A DNA stretch of 64,000 bases from Jaenimonas drosophilae (taxonomy: Eukaryota > Euglenozoa > Kinetoplastea > Trypanosomatida > Trypanosomatidae), in contig JASAON010001621.1 of the NCBI GenBank assembly GCA_030849065.1, positions 42,804 through 106,803 on the forward strand, given 5' to 3'. Position 1 is the first letter of the stretch; the number at the start of each line of letters is the position of its first letter. Positions 1 through 10,489 of the stretch are shown here, in pieces. The notes under the pieces are model-generated. The model made no database searches. It was not told the DNA's origin and saw only the letters and a list, made by a program, of their open reading frames with translations. Made by a program: the position numbers and the translations under genes.

Positions 1-720
1 GTGGATGGGTCAATGGCAGCACCGCCGCCAGCAGCGTTGGTGGAGTCCTGGACGGAGGCCTCCATCCAGCAGCGGACGATGGTGGAGACGCAGTGGCTGA
101 AGCTGTTTCACTCGCGGCGGGTTGTTCCCGCGGTGTGGATCCTGCCCGACTTGGCGTGGCGCATGGCGGTGGAGATGGAGGCTGCCGTCGCCTCCGCACC
201 CGTGCCAACCTCCACGGAAGACGATGATGATGCAGGTGCGGATGTTGGGCCAACCGAGACCCCCATACCAGGGGAGCTTCTTCAGCCCTATCAGGTCTTC
301 CTGACGTGGGCACGTGAGAGAGCCGCTGCGTCCCCCGACGTGGAGGGTCCACCACCCACATCCTCCCCACCAGCAGCCAACTGCTTCTCCTCTGCCGAGG
401 CCTTTGCTCAGCTGACGGAGGAACAACAAGTCGCCGCGTGCAAGTGGTTGGCCGTTGTGCAAACCGCAGTGGGCTACCACGTGAGTGGTGCCTACGACCC
501 TGTCTCTGGCTTCCCAGCCTTGTTCGTGCACGGGGCCCACGCTGGCTCCACACCACAGCTCCGCTACCTGAAGCAGAATGGACACGCACTTGACGCACTT
601 CTTCTTCACCCGCACGACCTCACTTTTAAGCGAACCTTTGCCAGCCGCCTCCGCAACGGACATCGACGTCTGCGCATGCATGAGGAGATTGCCGGAGGGT
701 CGTCGGCCGACACATCATAA
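1..720 (+). CDS. 3' end of an unknown protein gene (cut by window edge)
   Basis: The reading frame is open from the first base and ends at TAA 718-720, so only the last ~239 residues are visible and the true start lies outside the window. The visible part has an N-terminal helical stretch rich in Trp, Gln and Arg, an acidic tract of four Asp near residue 75, and a Pro-rich linker near residue 115. A more ordered C-terminal half follows, with a basic, Arg-rich tail. Codon use matches the neighbours (C or G in most third positions). I recognise no domain. It is transcribed in the same direction as everything else here. Confidence 0.7.
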   Translation: MDGSMAAPPPAALVESWTEASIQQRTMVETQWLKLFHSRRVVPAVWILPDLAWRMAVEMEAAVASAPVPTSTEDDDDAGADVGPTETPIPGELLQPYQVFLTWARERAAASPDVEGPPPTSSPPAANCFSSAEAFAQLTEEQQVAACKWLAVVQTAVGYHVSGAYDPVSGFPALFVHGAHAGSTPQLRYLKQNGHALDALLLHPHDLTFKRTFASRLRNGHRRLRMHEEIAGGSSADTS

Positions 721-1007
721 ACAAGGGCATGACGGAAGGGGGTTAGGATGGAGGTACGACACCGGTTGTGCTGCCAACCTACGCTTCCACACAATATAAA
801 AGCTGTCAGTGTTTTGTATGGACTCCCATCGTACGGGTTCTACTTCATGAGCAAACTTCAACAACAACAACAACAAACTTCTTCTTCTTCTTATTTTCTT
901 TTCAATCATGTTGTTGCTGTTAGCACAGTTGTATAGCACTACTTCGTCTTGTTGCAAAGCACCTAAGCGCTTTGGTCCGAACACCTTTTTGGCCCATCGG
1001 CGACACG

Positions 1008-4000
1008 ATGGACACCTCAATCACCAACCGCATCATGAACGCCTCCGCGGGTGCGGACATCGTCAATGGGGTGATGGAGCAGAAGGATGAGGCCTACACA
1101 CAGCGGGTCACTGCCAAGGCCCGTGCCCGTGTTGCTCAAGCCCTGCTGATTGAGTGCGATGTGCCACCACCCGTACAGGACACGGAGCAGATTAGCCTCG
1201 ACCGACATCTTAGCACACGCTACGTGCCCAACAAGATTCCGTGCCGGTCGCTCTCCTTTGGCGAGCTACTGACCTCCAAGGATGTGGAGGACCTCTCGCA
1301 GATTTTCCAGCACTACGACGTCTTCTCCTCCGTCGTCGCTCCAGGGAAGTCCTCCCTCAACGATGGCTTGCTGGCCACGGTCATGGGCCGGGCAGCGGCG
1401 GACTCCCTCCCATCACTCAATGGCGGCGCCTCAATTCCGGCCCCAGCAGCCACGCTCGGCTCCCCAACAACGGTGGAGAGTCCCGTCGTGGGCTCCCCTT
1501 CTCCATCTGCCCCGACCATCCCCGACAAGCCACACTACCAGTCTGCCCTGGCGGTGGAGGGGAAGCTCTTCCGGGATGAGAACGACTTTGCCCTGTCGCG
1601 GGAGTGGCTGGTCGAGATCTTGCTGGGCATCATCTCCAGCCGTCTAGACACCAACACCATCCTCTCACTTGGTGGCCAGAGCATTGAGGCGCTCCTGTGT
1701 CCTGGTACGACGAGTAGCCACTCCCACAACGCCGGGGACATTCCCGATGACCAGTCCTCCGCACGAAGTTCAAATGCCAGTGCTTGGGGAGGCCATCACC
1801 AGACAGGCTTCGACAACGCCCTCTTCCGCGCACGAAAGCGGGCCATGAAGCTGACGGTACTCCGCCAGCTGCGGACGGAGCTCCTCGATTGGCTGCGGCC
1901 CATGGAGCAGACCTGCGACATTCACCAGAACCCCATCATTTGGGAGCAGTGCGAGGAGCAACACAAGATACTCCACTGGTTCCACGCCTGCATGCTCGAC
2001 CTGGAGTCGGACCAGCAGACCCGACCCGTCAATCCCCACACCAACCAGAGCTTGGCCAACCTCCTCTCCGGGGATGAGGACCGAAGCACCGAGGCAAGTA
2101 CCGCCCCGGGCAGCCGACGCACCGTGGGGGCAGGGGCCAACAGCTTCCGCCACAACAGCTCCATTGGCCTTGACGCTGGAAGGGAGACCCCCTTTGGTGG
2201 GTTCGTGCCGGGGACGGAGCTCACCTCGGTGCCCTCGCCGGCCGTGGCCGTCGCATCGACGTCCCCTGGAGAAATGGTGGTGGTCCCGCAAGATGATAGT
2301 CTGGCGGTGCAGCTCGTCTTCTTTGGCGAGCGTGCCGATGGCACGGCGGTGCCAACGTGGCGAGAGGTGATTCGGAATCCATCTGAGTGGATTCGGCGTC
2401 TTCAGGTTGCGCAGCAGCTCACCGATTGTCCCACCTCGCCAACCCAAGCCTTTGCGCGCGGGCGTCGTGGACGTCAGGACCCTTTTCACGTGGTGTGCTG
2501 GAGCGATTTAACGAACAACCTCCTCATTGAAGGTGAGGGGAGTGGTGGAGGCTCGGGCATTGACAAGACCTACGTCCGCGTGGCCACCATGAAGCTGGAG
2601 GAGGAGGATGGCGATCGGCGGCGGAACAGCAATCGAATCATGGCACCCGAGAGGGAGGACCCCGCCGCAGCGGATGATGATGAGGAGGTGGATGTGAAGA
2701 ACATGACGGGCAGCGCACGTCGCCGAGCTCTGCGTAGCCCGCAGGACATCCTCCACGACAAGAAGAACACCAACCTCTCCGACATGGACCTCTTTGCGGA
2801 GGAGCTCAAGGGCCTGCACACGCAGTCGGCTGACCACGTCCTCCTCTCCATGACCCATCGGCTCATCATCACGGCCAGCAAGGATGGTGTGGTGAAGCTG
2901 TGGGAGGCACGCTGTGGTCAGTTCGTCTGCAATCTCCTCAATATTGGCAATTCCTGGGTACTGGGCATGTACCTCTTGCATGGGGATCAGTACCTCCTCA
3001 TTGCCACGAGCAATGCCGAGCTCACGATTGTGGAGTTCCCCAAAGGGACCATCTTGCAGAAGTTCCGCGGCTGCGTCTCACTCCTCACGGCGCTCCGCTC
3101 CGTCCACCAACAGGAGACCTACAGCATCCAAAAATATGGCCTCAAGCCGGGCGAGTGTGGTCCCCACTACACCAGCTACAAGGACGGTATGCCGGCAGAG
3201 GTCTTCCATACCTTGCGGCGTGAAGCACGGCTGACGCACTACGAGACAGCCTACCCCGCCAAGCCAATGGAGGGCTTTGTGTTGCCCACCACCTTCGCCT
3301 TTGACCACCAGCTCGGCTTCTGCTTCTTTGGCTCAGCGGATGGGGCGATTGGCTGCTTCAACATCTCGCACGAGGTGAAGTGGAGCACCATCCTCTCTGG
3401 CTCCAACACGAAGCCCATGGCCATGAATAGCGCCCAGCAGGCCCACCCTGCCGGGGTACGGGTGACGGGCATCTTCTTCTCCCACATGGGCCACTGCGTC
3501 ATATCCAGCGGGCAGGATGGAACCCTGAGTCGTACCCCGCTTCTGCGCGACGTCCACACGGGGCAGCTCTCCTTGGGTGCGCCGGGCACCGTGGTGTTGC
3601 CAAGCCGGCCCATTCGGCTCATGGTCTTCTGCCCAGATGCCAAGCTCTTCGCCACGGCCCACAGTGACCGCCGTGTGCTGCTGTGGTCTGTGGGCCGCAG
3701 CACGACGGAGCTCGTGCATCAGTTCCCCCAGGAGACGCAGGACATCATCAGCATCGCCTTTATTCACTCGGAGCAGCGCATTGCCCTCCTCTCCGCGGAC
3801 CGCAGCATTCGCATCTACGACTACCGTGGGTACCGCCCCAGCAGCATCATCCTCCCTTCCAGGCAGACGGGCAATCGTGTGGAGGACCTTGCCTCGGTGA
3901 CCCTCACCTTGAGCATGGACGACGACGATGGCTGCTTGGCCTTCTGCCCCACTGGGGAGCGTCTTGTCTGTGCGCTGAGGAGCCCGATCATGTACGAGCC

Positions 4001-7000
4001 GGTAAAGCCCGTGGATGAGGATGAGGCGAAGCTCTCCAAGGAGGCCGCCCACCACATCGTCCCGCTCTCCGTGGAGGACCTGCTGAGTGAGTCGTCGAGT
4101 GAGAGCTCAGAGGAGGAGGAGGAATCCTCCATCTCCACAACGTCCTCCATCTTGGCCGACTTCAGCGCGGCAGAGGCGGGAAGTGCCAGCGGGCCCATCC
4201 CCACAAAGGAGGAGGTGAAGGCCCGACGACGGCAAGAGCGGCAGCAGATGCGTGCGGAGCAGAAGCAGCGGGACAAACTCAGCCGTGCCTCTCGTCGTCT
4301 TGCTGCATTACGGCAGAAGCCCCACACCACCCACACCAAGGGAGTGGTCCAGCTCGTGGTGAACCGCACCAAGATGGAGCTCTACACCTTCAGTGCTGAC
4401 AAGTGGAAGGTGTGGGACCTCCAAAGTGGAGACTTGCGGAAGGAGGTGGACCTCCCACACCGGGTGAGTCAGGCACTGCCCATGTTCCATCGAACGATGA
4501 TCGCGACCTGTGGGTGGACGACGGACCTCGGCACCCGACTCATTGCTGGCGCGCGGAATGGGGTGGCCGTCACCCTTGACCCAGAGACCTACGCCGTCGT
4601 CCACGCCGAGGATGTGCTGCACGAGACGCGGAACAAGATGGATATGCTCGACATGGATGTCTCGGTGGTTCTCCACCATGGCCAGCGAACCTTCCTGTGT
4701 GGAGGACGCACATGCGTCGCCCGCCGCTACGCCCCAGGGGCGGTACACCCCAATGGTGCAGAGGACCACACCGAGATCATTGTGCGACTGCCTACCCACG
4801 TCACCACCATCACCGCCTGCTGCGTCATTCGCGACACCCACGTCTGTCTAGGTACCGCCGACACGAAGCTCTACTTCTTCCGCCTCATTGATGGCAGCCT
4901 GCCCTATGCGGAGGAGGTGCTCCGGGACCCCGATGGCGATCCAGAGATTGGCGCCGTTGTGGGTCTCTTCTTCCTGAACGACCACAACCAGAACCTCATC
5001 GTTGTCATTCTCGATACCGGTGTCCTCCACGTGTACTCCTACCTCAAGAATATCACCCTCGCCCGTCTTCGGCTGCTCCGTCCACATGAGTGCGTCCTCC
5101 GCCGTGCCATCCACATTCGCGGCAACAACACCATCGTCTGTGGTGACTCCCACGGCCGCGTTCGGGTACTGAACGTCTCCACCTTCACGAGCGAGCAAAC
5201 CGACTTCAAGAAGGCCCTGACGATGCCCTACTTCTTCCAGGGGGCCACCCACGAGATCGTGTCGCTGGAGTATGTGGACTTCCCGACCTTGGCGAGCACC
5301 GCACGGGTCTTCAGCCCAGAGAGCTGTGCGAGCACCCACAGCGTTGCCTCACCAAACGCCGCCGCGGGCAGCAGCGTGGAGGATGGCTCAGCAGGGTCCC
5401 CCCTGACGAGCTACCGCTCCCGCCACCCCACAACCTTGGGTAATGGCCTGTGCCGGTACCTCGTCGTGGGCTCCCTCGACGGCAACGTGCGGCTCTTCTA
5501 CCTCGACATCAACAGTGGCCCATCCTTGAATGGCACCATCGCGGTGGCGATGGCGAGCAGCTCCACCTTCGCGGGTGGTGCCTACGGTCCCGGGGCGTCC
5601 ATCACGACCCCATGCATCCACCGCCCGGGTTCTGATGGCAGCTTCTCCGACATGGGTCCCGTGACAGCCTTTGGCCCACCTCCGCTCACCAACTCCTCCT
5701 TCAATCATGGACGCGTGAGCACCCCGGGTGGCAACGCCACCGCCACCGTTGTGGGGTTGTTTGGGGTAGATCGATGGGTTCTTGCTGATCGCAGCACCTA
5801 CACCGAGGCCACCCCCGCTTTCCCCGCCAACGCCGCGAAGCAGAACGAGCTCTTCCTTGATAACCTCCTCCACCAGGCCAAGAAATCCATCCACGCGACA
5901 ACGAATGGCTTCGCCGACACCTTTGGCGTTAAGTCCAGCACCACCAACAACACACAGAGTCGCGCCCGGAACGCCATCAACGCCATGATCGATGATGGGG
6001 AGACCCACTCGGTGGCGCAGAGCTCCAACGTGAATGGCCCAGCCCACTATGGCGACGGCGGCATCTCAAACTCCGTCTCACGGAAGCACACCGTCGCCGC
6101 CTCAGCCGAGAGCCCCATGATTGCCGCGGTCGCCCCCAATGCGGCCAAGGGCGAGGACGGCCTCGCACGTGCCGGAGACACCCTCCTCAGCTGCCCATTC
6201 AGCCCTCTCCATGGGGGCACGAACAACTCCCTCCCTTCCCCACTCTCGATGCCCCCGCACAGCATCGAAGGCCTCATTCCCTTCGAGACGGTGCCAAAGC
6301 AGCTCACCTCCATCAACATTGATCATGACAACACCTTCGTCAGCACCTTCCAAGGGACCATCACCTCCGCGGGGGAGAGCCGTGGCACGCAGGGGGCCTT
6401 CACCAACAGTCTCGGCCCCCAACGTCAGCGGAAGGAGTCCAAGTTCCGCCGCAACACACTCCTCCGGCTCTATCCCGTCTCCTGGCTGAAGAAGATTGGC
6501 GTGCTCCACGCCCTCAGCCCGGTGCCCGAGTGGCGGGACACGGGGAGCCCCGTGGTGCTCGAAGGGGATGTGGCCTTTGGCAAGGGCATCCACGACCTCC
6601 TCCTCCCCATTGCGGATGACGACGACGACGATGATGGGCCAACTCAACCAGCGGAGCCAACGTTGCCAAGCGATTCGCTCATGGACGGTGAGATGGATGA
6701 TCTTGGGTACGCCAAACATGGCAGAGATACCGACAGCCACGCCACACGGGAGGAGGGCCATGGCACCACGGTCTTCCTGACGGGTGTGGCGGCTCACTCC
6801 TCCTACACGGCGATGCCATCACTCGATCGCGATGATGCGTGCGTGCCCATCATCCCACACTCCACCACGGTGAGCCCAATCCATGAGGGCACGACCCGAG
6901 CGCAATCCAGCTCCGGATCAGAGCTACCACGCCGCTCACTCCTCTCCAACGACACGCGGACCCACGCGGGCTTTGCCCAAGCCCGCGGTTTTGCGAGCGA

Positions 7001-8066
7001 CGCGACGGACAAGAGACCCCCATCGGAGGATAGCAAGGAAGGTGGTGGTGGTGGTGGGCCCAGCTTCCCTCGACGACGCGATCGCCCGTCGAGGTGCACC
7101 CTCGCCCGCCAATCGCCACCTCAGGATAGCGGTGCCGGCTCCACCCATGCCCGACGCGTCACGGCGAGCTCCGTCGTGCGATCGATACGAGAGGAGGATG
7201 GCATCACCCCTCCCCTTAACTACGCCGACTTGAGGGAGGAGCGGCCGCCTACTCGGCCACCGGCGGGGACACGTGGGGCTGTGTCAATGGAGGGGGTGCC
7301 CAATCCGGCCACGTTGCGTTCCACCAGCGAGACCTCGCGGGAGGTGCTCGAGGAGCGGAGGGACCAGCTCATGTTGGCCCACCTCGCGTCCCAGCTCGAC
7401 CGGGTCCAGCCTGCCGGCTATGAGGAGGGCTCCTTCATGAAGCGCATTCGTGGCGTCTGGCTGCGACGCTCTGGGGACGCCGCGGTGGAGGCCGCCACGC
7501 GTGCCGCCGCTCTCTCCAACGCCAGCACCCCTGCTCCCGCCCCGCCCAGCTCCAACGGCAGTGGCGCCGGTGGGAACTTCTCCCCTGGCGGTCGTGGTGC
7601 GATCATGTCGGCCCCGGACGCTAGCCTCCCCGCCCTCCTCGCTGAGCGGCAGCACGACGGGCGCGATCGTGGCATCGGTCTCGACCTCCACCTCCTCAAC
7701 CTCCCCACTGAGACGCCCAGCACCAAGTCGGCTGCTTCGGGAAGCGGCCTCGTCCTCTCCGCGCAGGAGCGCCTTCTCGCACAGCTCCGGGCGATGCGCG
7801 TGGGCCGGCAGAAGGAGGCCGCCGAGCGCCACCACTTGGAGGAGCGCAATCCCAATCCACGGAACCAACGCTTCTGGCTGCCTCAGATCTCAGCGCGTCA
7901 GGCGATTCAGCCCATCCGCATCGTCCTCCCCACGACACTCCGCGAGGACGAAACCGCCAAGGCACAATTGCGTCAGCTGCAGTTGGTGTGCAACGGGCCC
8001 AACCCCACCTTTGGCGCCAACGATGGGGGAAAGACAGAACAAGGTGGACGCCGTGGCCGGTCCTAA
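1008..8066 (+). CDS. Giant WD40-repeat protein, two predicted beta-propellers (2352 aa)
   Basis: The frame is open further upstream, but the first ATG is at 1008 and I take it as the start. Residues 1-600 are mostly helical and of unknown type. WD40 blades then appear in two blocks. One runs from about 600 to 1020 (for example ASKDGVVKLWE near 621 and a blade ending in VLLWSV). The other runs from about 1110 to 1500 (FSADKWKVWDL near 1122, SLDGNVRLFYLD near 1486). A Ser/Glu-rich acidic and basic linker near 1030-1100 separates them. The remaining ~850 residues are low in complexity, with Asp and Gly runs. Such proteins usually act as scaffolds; large kinetoplastid examples are often cytoskeletal or flagellar, but nothing here fixes the location. 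Continuous coding over 7 kb without a break supports a real gene. Confidence 0.9.
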   Translation: MDTSITNRIMNASAGADIVNGVMEQKDEAYTQRVTAKARARVAQALLIECDVPPPVQDTEQISLDRHLSTRYVPNKIPCRSLSFGELLTSKDVEDLSQIFQHYDVFSSVVAPGKSSLNDGLLATVMGRAAADSLPSLNGGASIPAPAATLGSPTTVESPVVGSPSPSAPTIPDKPHYQSALAVEGKLFRDENDFALSREWLVEILLGIISSRLDTNTILSLGGQSIEALLCPGTTSSHSHNAGDIPDDQSSARSSNASAWGGHHQTGFDNALFRARKRAMKLTVLRQLRTELLDWLRPMEQTCDIHQNPIIWEQCEEQHKILHWFHACMLDLESDQQTRPVNPHTNQSLANLLSGDEDRSTEASTAPGSRRTVGAGANSFRHNSSIGLDAGRETPFGGFVPGTELTSVPSPAVAVASTSPGEMVVVPQDDSLAVQLVFFGERADGTAVPTWREVIRNPSEWIRRLQVAQQLTDCPTSPTQAFARGRRGRQDPFHVVCWSDLTNNLLIEGEGSGGGSGIDKTYVRVATMKLEEEDGDRRRNSNRIMAPEREDPAAADDDEEVDVKNMTGSARRRALRSPQDILHDKKNTNLSDMDLFAEELKGLHTQSADHVLLSMTHRLIITASKDGVVKLWEARCGQFVCNLLNIGNSWVLGMYLLHGDQYLLIATSNAELTIVEFPKGTILQKFRGCVSLLTALRSVHQQETYSIQKYGLKPGECGPHYTSYKDGMPAEVFHTLRREARLTHYETAYPAKPMEGFVLPTTFAFDHQLGFCFFGSADGAIGCFNISHEVKWSTILSGSNTKPMAMNSAQQAHPAGVRVTGIFFSHMGHCVISSGQDGTLSRTPLLRDVHTGQLSLGAPGTVVLPSRPIRLMVFCPDAKLFATAHSDRRVLLWSVGRSTTELVHQFPQETQDIISIAFIHSEQRIALLSADRSIRIYDYRGYRPSSIILPSRQTGNRVEDLASVTLTLSMDDDDGCLAFCPTGERLVCALRSPIMYEPVKPVDEDEAKLSKEAAHHIVPLSVEDLLSESSSESSEEEEESSISTTSSILADFSAAEAGSASGPIPTKEEVKARRRQERQQMRAEQKQRDKLSRASRRLAALRQKPHTTHTKGVVQLVVNRTKMELYTFSADKWKVWDLQSGDLRKEVDLPHRVSQALPMFHRTMIATCGWTTDLGTRLIAGARNGVAVTLDPETYAVVHAEDVLHETRNKMDMLDMDVSVVLHHGQRTFLCGGRTCVARRYAPGAVHPNGAEDHTEIIVRLPTHVTTITACCVIRDTHVCLGTADTKLYFFRLIDGSLPYAEEVLRDPDGDPEIGAVVGLFFLNDHNQNLIVVILDTGVLHVYSYLKNITLARLRLLRPHECVLRRAIHIRGNNTIVCGDSHGRVRVLNVSTFTSEQTDFKKALTMPYFFQGATHEIVSLEYVDFPTLASTARVFSPESCASTHSVASPNAAAGSSVEDGSAGSPLTSYRSRHPTTLGNGLCRYLVVGSLDGNVRLFYLDINSGPSLNGTIAVAMASSSTFAGGAYGPGASITTPCIHRPGSDGSFSDMGPVTAFGPPPLTNSSFNHGRVSTPGGNATATVVGLFGVDRWVLADRSTYTEATPAFPANAAKQNELFLDNLLHQAKKSIHATTNGFADTFGVKSSTTNNTQSRARNAINAMIDDGETHSVAQSSNVNGPAHYGDGGISNSVSRKHTVAASAESPMIAAVAPNAAKGEDGLARAGDTLLSCPFSPLHGGTNNSLPSPLSMPPHSIEGLIPFETVPKQLTSINIDHDNTFVSTFQGTITSAGESRGTQGAFTNSLGPQRQRKESKFRRNTLLRLYPVSWLKKIGVLHALSPVPEWRDTGSPVVLEGDVAFGKGIHDLLLPIADDDDDDDGPTQPAEPTLPSDSLMDGEMDDLGYAKHGRDTDSHATREEGHGTTVFLTGVAAHSSYTAMPSLDRDDACVPIIPHSTTVSPIHEGTTRAQSSSGSELPRRSLLSNDTRTHAGFAQARGFASDATDKRPPSEDSKEGGGGGGPSFPRRRDRPSRCTLARQSPPQDSGAGSTHARRVTASSVVRSIREEDGITPPLNYADLREERPPTRPPAGTRGAVSMEGVPNPATLRSTSETSREVLEERRDQLMLAHLASQLDRVQPAGYEEGSFMKRIRGVWLRRSGDAAVEAATRAAALSNASTPAPAPPSSNGSGAGGNFSPGGRGAIMSAPDASLPALLAERQHDGRDRGIGLDLHLLNLPTETPSTKSAASGSGLVLSAQERLLAQLRAMRVGRQKEAAERHHLEERNPNPRNQRFWLPQISARQAIQPIRIVLPTTLREDETAKAQLRQLQLVCNGPNPTFGANDGGKTEQGGRRGRS

Positions 8067-8689
8067 CATCAAAGGACGGCTGGCTAGAGCCACGGCCAAC
8101 AACAACGCCATCCTCATCGCTGCTACCCTTCCCTCCCTCCCTCCCTTCCCTCCAATCGGCCGACTTCCCCACTCTCCCCCTCCCCCCATCGCAGCCCCTC
8201 ACTGTCGTGATGGATGCTGGCGCATGTGCGTGGAGGCTTGTCTCTCTGTTGGCACTCCTGCCTCCCCTCCTCAGCCCATCCACCACTGATGTGTGTGGCC
8301 TTGGCTCATGTATACTACCACTGCCCCAACTTAGATTCCGCCCCAACTAACTTCATGTCTTGCCCATCTCCACAGTACCATCGTCACCCCTTCCTACACT
8401 CCCCACTGTACCACAAGATGCGTGTGCAGATGTGTTTGTGCGGGGTGTCCTGTGGAGATTGACGAAGAATGAGGTTGGGATGGCACGAGTTCGTGGGTAT
8501 CTCGTTGATGGGCGGGCAGTAGATTCTGCCCACGCTCCCACACAACTACAACAACAACAACAACAACAACCAATCGTCCCCTGCTGCTGCACTTCGCTCC
8601 ATGATGTGGTTTGCGGATCATCTCCGATTGCTTCAGAGACGACCTACCTTGATCATTGACTGCTCTTCTTCATCACTGTTTCTTCATCG
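8067..8689. other. Intergenic region, no gene seen
   Basis: It holds a CT-rich block near 8125-8180 and a CAA repeat at about 8549-8571, followed by pyrimidine-rich sequence leading to the next ATG. I see no RNA gene. One open frame (8360-8659) lacks an ATG start and is mostly the CAA repeat read as Gln. Confidence 0.6.
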
Positions 8690-10183
8690 ATGAATGGCAC
8701 AGCGCCATTCACACAAGGACTTTGGAACAGAGGAATGGCCTACTTGCTGCCAGCAGCGGAGCGCCGGGGTCCGTCGTCGGCTGGCCGGTCGACGGTTCCC
8801 GTCCCCCCACGTGGACTGTGGCAAACCGTCTCTGACGCCGTTCATGGAAGCGGTGGCGCCCCCACGACCAACAACATGCCAGCTGTGGCACACGTTGTGC
8901 CAGGAGGAGCCTCTCCAACGGTCGTGGGCACCCGCTCCACCACCGACATGGATGCAGAGCTCTACAACTACGCCATGGACTTTACCGATATTGAGCAGGT
9001 TCTTCGTCAGAACCCAGACCCTAGTGCGGCACGCGCTGGTGCTGGTGTTGGTGTTGGTGTTGGTGCTGCTGGGCTCTCCTTCAAGCGTATTGCGTCGGAC
9101 CAGTCGAGTGGCATCACCCTCTACAGTGCTCCCGTGGAGAAGTGTGCGATTCATCTCATGCGTGGCCGAGCCATCATACCATGCTCCGCCATTCAGCTCC
9201 TCCGCTACATGGACAACTCAGTACGCCCGCAGTGGGACAAGTACATTCGTGAGAGCCGAATGCTGCGTGAGCTCCATCCACCACAGGACCACCGCTCCTC
9301 TGGAAGCAACACAGCCTCAGCATCGGCCACCGCGACCCCAGCACCCCCACGTCCAAGACTGGCCACCTCGCTCTCCGCCCTCCTTGGGGGCGGGGGCTCG
9401 GCCCCTACACCTTTGCCAACCTCCACAACCACCCCAGCTCGGGAGACCTTTGCTCATCTCCCTGGACAACGTCGTGTTGCGCTGCACTACCTCGCCTCAA
9501 CTTCTCCCGTTCCTTTTGTGATGCACCGCGACTTCGAGTTGGTCGTGTCGGAGGAGATTCGCCCAAACGGGATGGCCTTCCTCAAGTCCTTCTCCCCACC
9601 ACTGGGTTACGTCGTCCCGATGGACCCCAGCCAATCACGCTACGTGCGTGGGGTGCTGCTCTTTTCCGGCATCGTGGCGCGGCCCTTTGTTCCGGCCACG
9701 GCAGAGGACCTCCCGCCCTCGCTGCGCACTCGCTTTGGCATGGCGGGGGCCGACTTCTGCGCGCTGGACTACTGCGGGCTGATTGATCCCATGGGGATGA
9801 TCCCATCGGCCTTGGTGAATATGTGCATCTCTGCCCAGGTGGCCTCCATGAAGGCACTGCAGAGCTACATTGTGCAGCACCCAATGCCGGCGATGGCGAC
9901 GGTGCCACCACGCACGGAGAGTCGGGCTGGAGCTGGGGCTGGGGCTGCTGCTTGTGTTCCTGGCAAAGGGCCGAATGAGGTACAGGCCGTGTTGCGTGAT
10001 GTACTGTCGGAGGAAGGTGGCAGAGGCAACACTCGACGGAAGAATCCGTCCCCCGCACAGCCGTCCCAGTCCAGGACCTCCACCGACACAACAACCACTG
10101 CCGCTCCTCCCCCTGCGAAGGAGGCGGGGAAGAAGAAGGCGCCGCCGCCACTGTGGCAGCGGTGGCTCCCATCGCACCTCTAG
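8690..10183 (+). CDS. START-domain (StAR-related lipid transfer) protein, 497 aa
   Basis: The C-terminal two thirds matches the START fold, a hydrophobic cup that binds sterols, phospholipids or ceramide. Typical features are a central strand region (residues ~145-190), the segment FVMHRDFELVV near 277, a strand pair around GVLLFSGIVARP, and a final helix after DPMGMIPSALVN, which is the position of the START lid helix. A Ser/Pro/Ala-rich insertion (about residues 200-265) interrupts the domain. A Gly-Val repeat lies near residue 120, and a Lys/Pro-rich tail follows the last helix. There is no signal peptide or membrane segment, so a cytosolic lipid carrier is likely. The ligand cannot be told from sequence. 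Start: the ATG at 8690 follows a CT-rich leader. Confidence 0.8.
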   Translation: MNGTAPFTQGLWNRGMAYLLPAAERRGPSSAGRSTVPVPPRGLWQTVSDAVHGSGGAPTTNNMPAVAHVVPGGASPTVVGTRSTTDMDAELYNYAMDFTDIEQVLRQNPDPSAARAGAGVGVGVGAAGLSFKRIASDQSSGITLYSAPVEKCAIHLMRGRAIIPCSAIQLLRYMDNSVRPQWDKYIRESRMLRELHPPQDHRSSGSNTASASATATPAPPRPRLATSLSALLGGGGSAPTPLPTSTTTPARETFAHLPGQRRVALHYLASTSPVPFVMHRDFELVVSEEIRPNGMAFLKSFSPPLGYVVPMDPSQSRYVRGVLLFSGIVARPFVPATAEDLPPSLRTRFGMAGADFCALDYCGLIDPMGMIPSALVNMCISAQVASMKALQSYIVQHPMPAMATVPPRTESRAGAGAGAAACVPGKGPNEVQAVLRDVLSEEGGRGNTRRKNPSPAQPSQSRTSTDTTTTAAPPPAKEAGKKKAPPPLWQRWLPSHL

Positions 10184-10489
10184 GCTCAGTGTGTGTGTGT
10201 CGGGGGGGGGTGTCCAGATCCGTCGGTAGATGATCTTTACCCTGACTCGGGAAGTTGGTTGGGCTTCATGTGCACCAACCAGTTACATCGCACAGTTACA
10301 CACGCGTACACCTTACGCACACATGTACACACACCAACACAATCTCGGTATGAGGTTATTCTGCTGCTCAAAAAGATCTCCTCTCTTGTTCTTCCCCTTT
10401 TTTCCTCAAAGGGCTGCACACACACGTCGTTGCCCACACGAGTAGCGGTAGCTCATTTCTTCTACACACACACACACATCTGTAGTGCG
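10184..10489. other. Intergenic region with GT, G and CA runs
   Basis: Just after the stop come a GT repeat (10190-10200) and a run of nine G (10202-10210). The middle is CA- and T-rich, and a CA repeat at 10465-10478 sits just before the next ATG. No gene seen. Confidence 0.6.
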
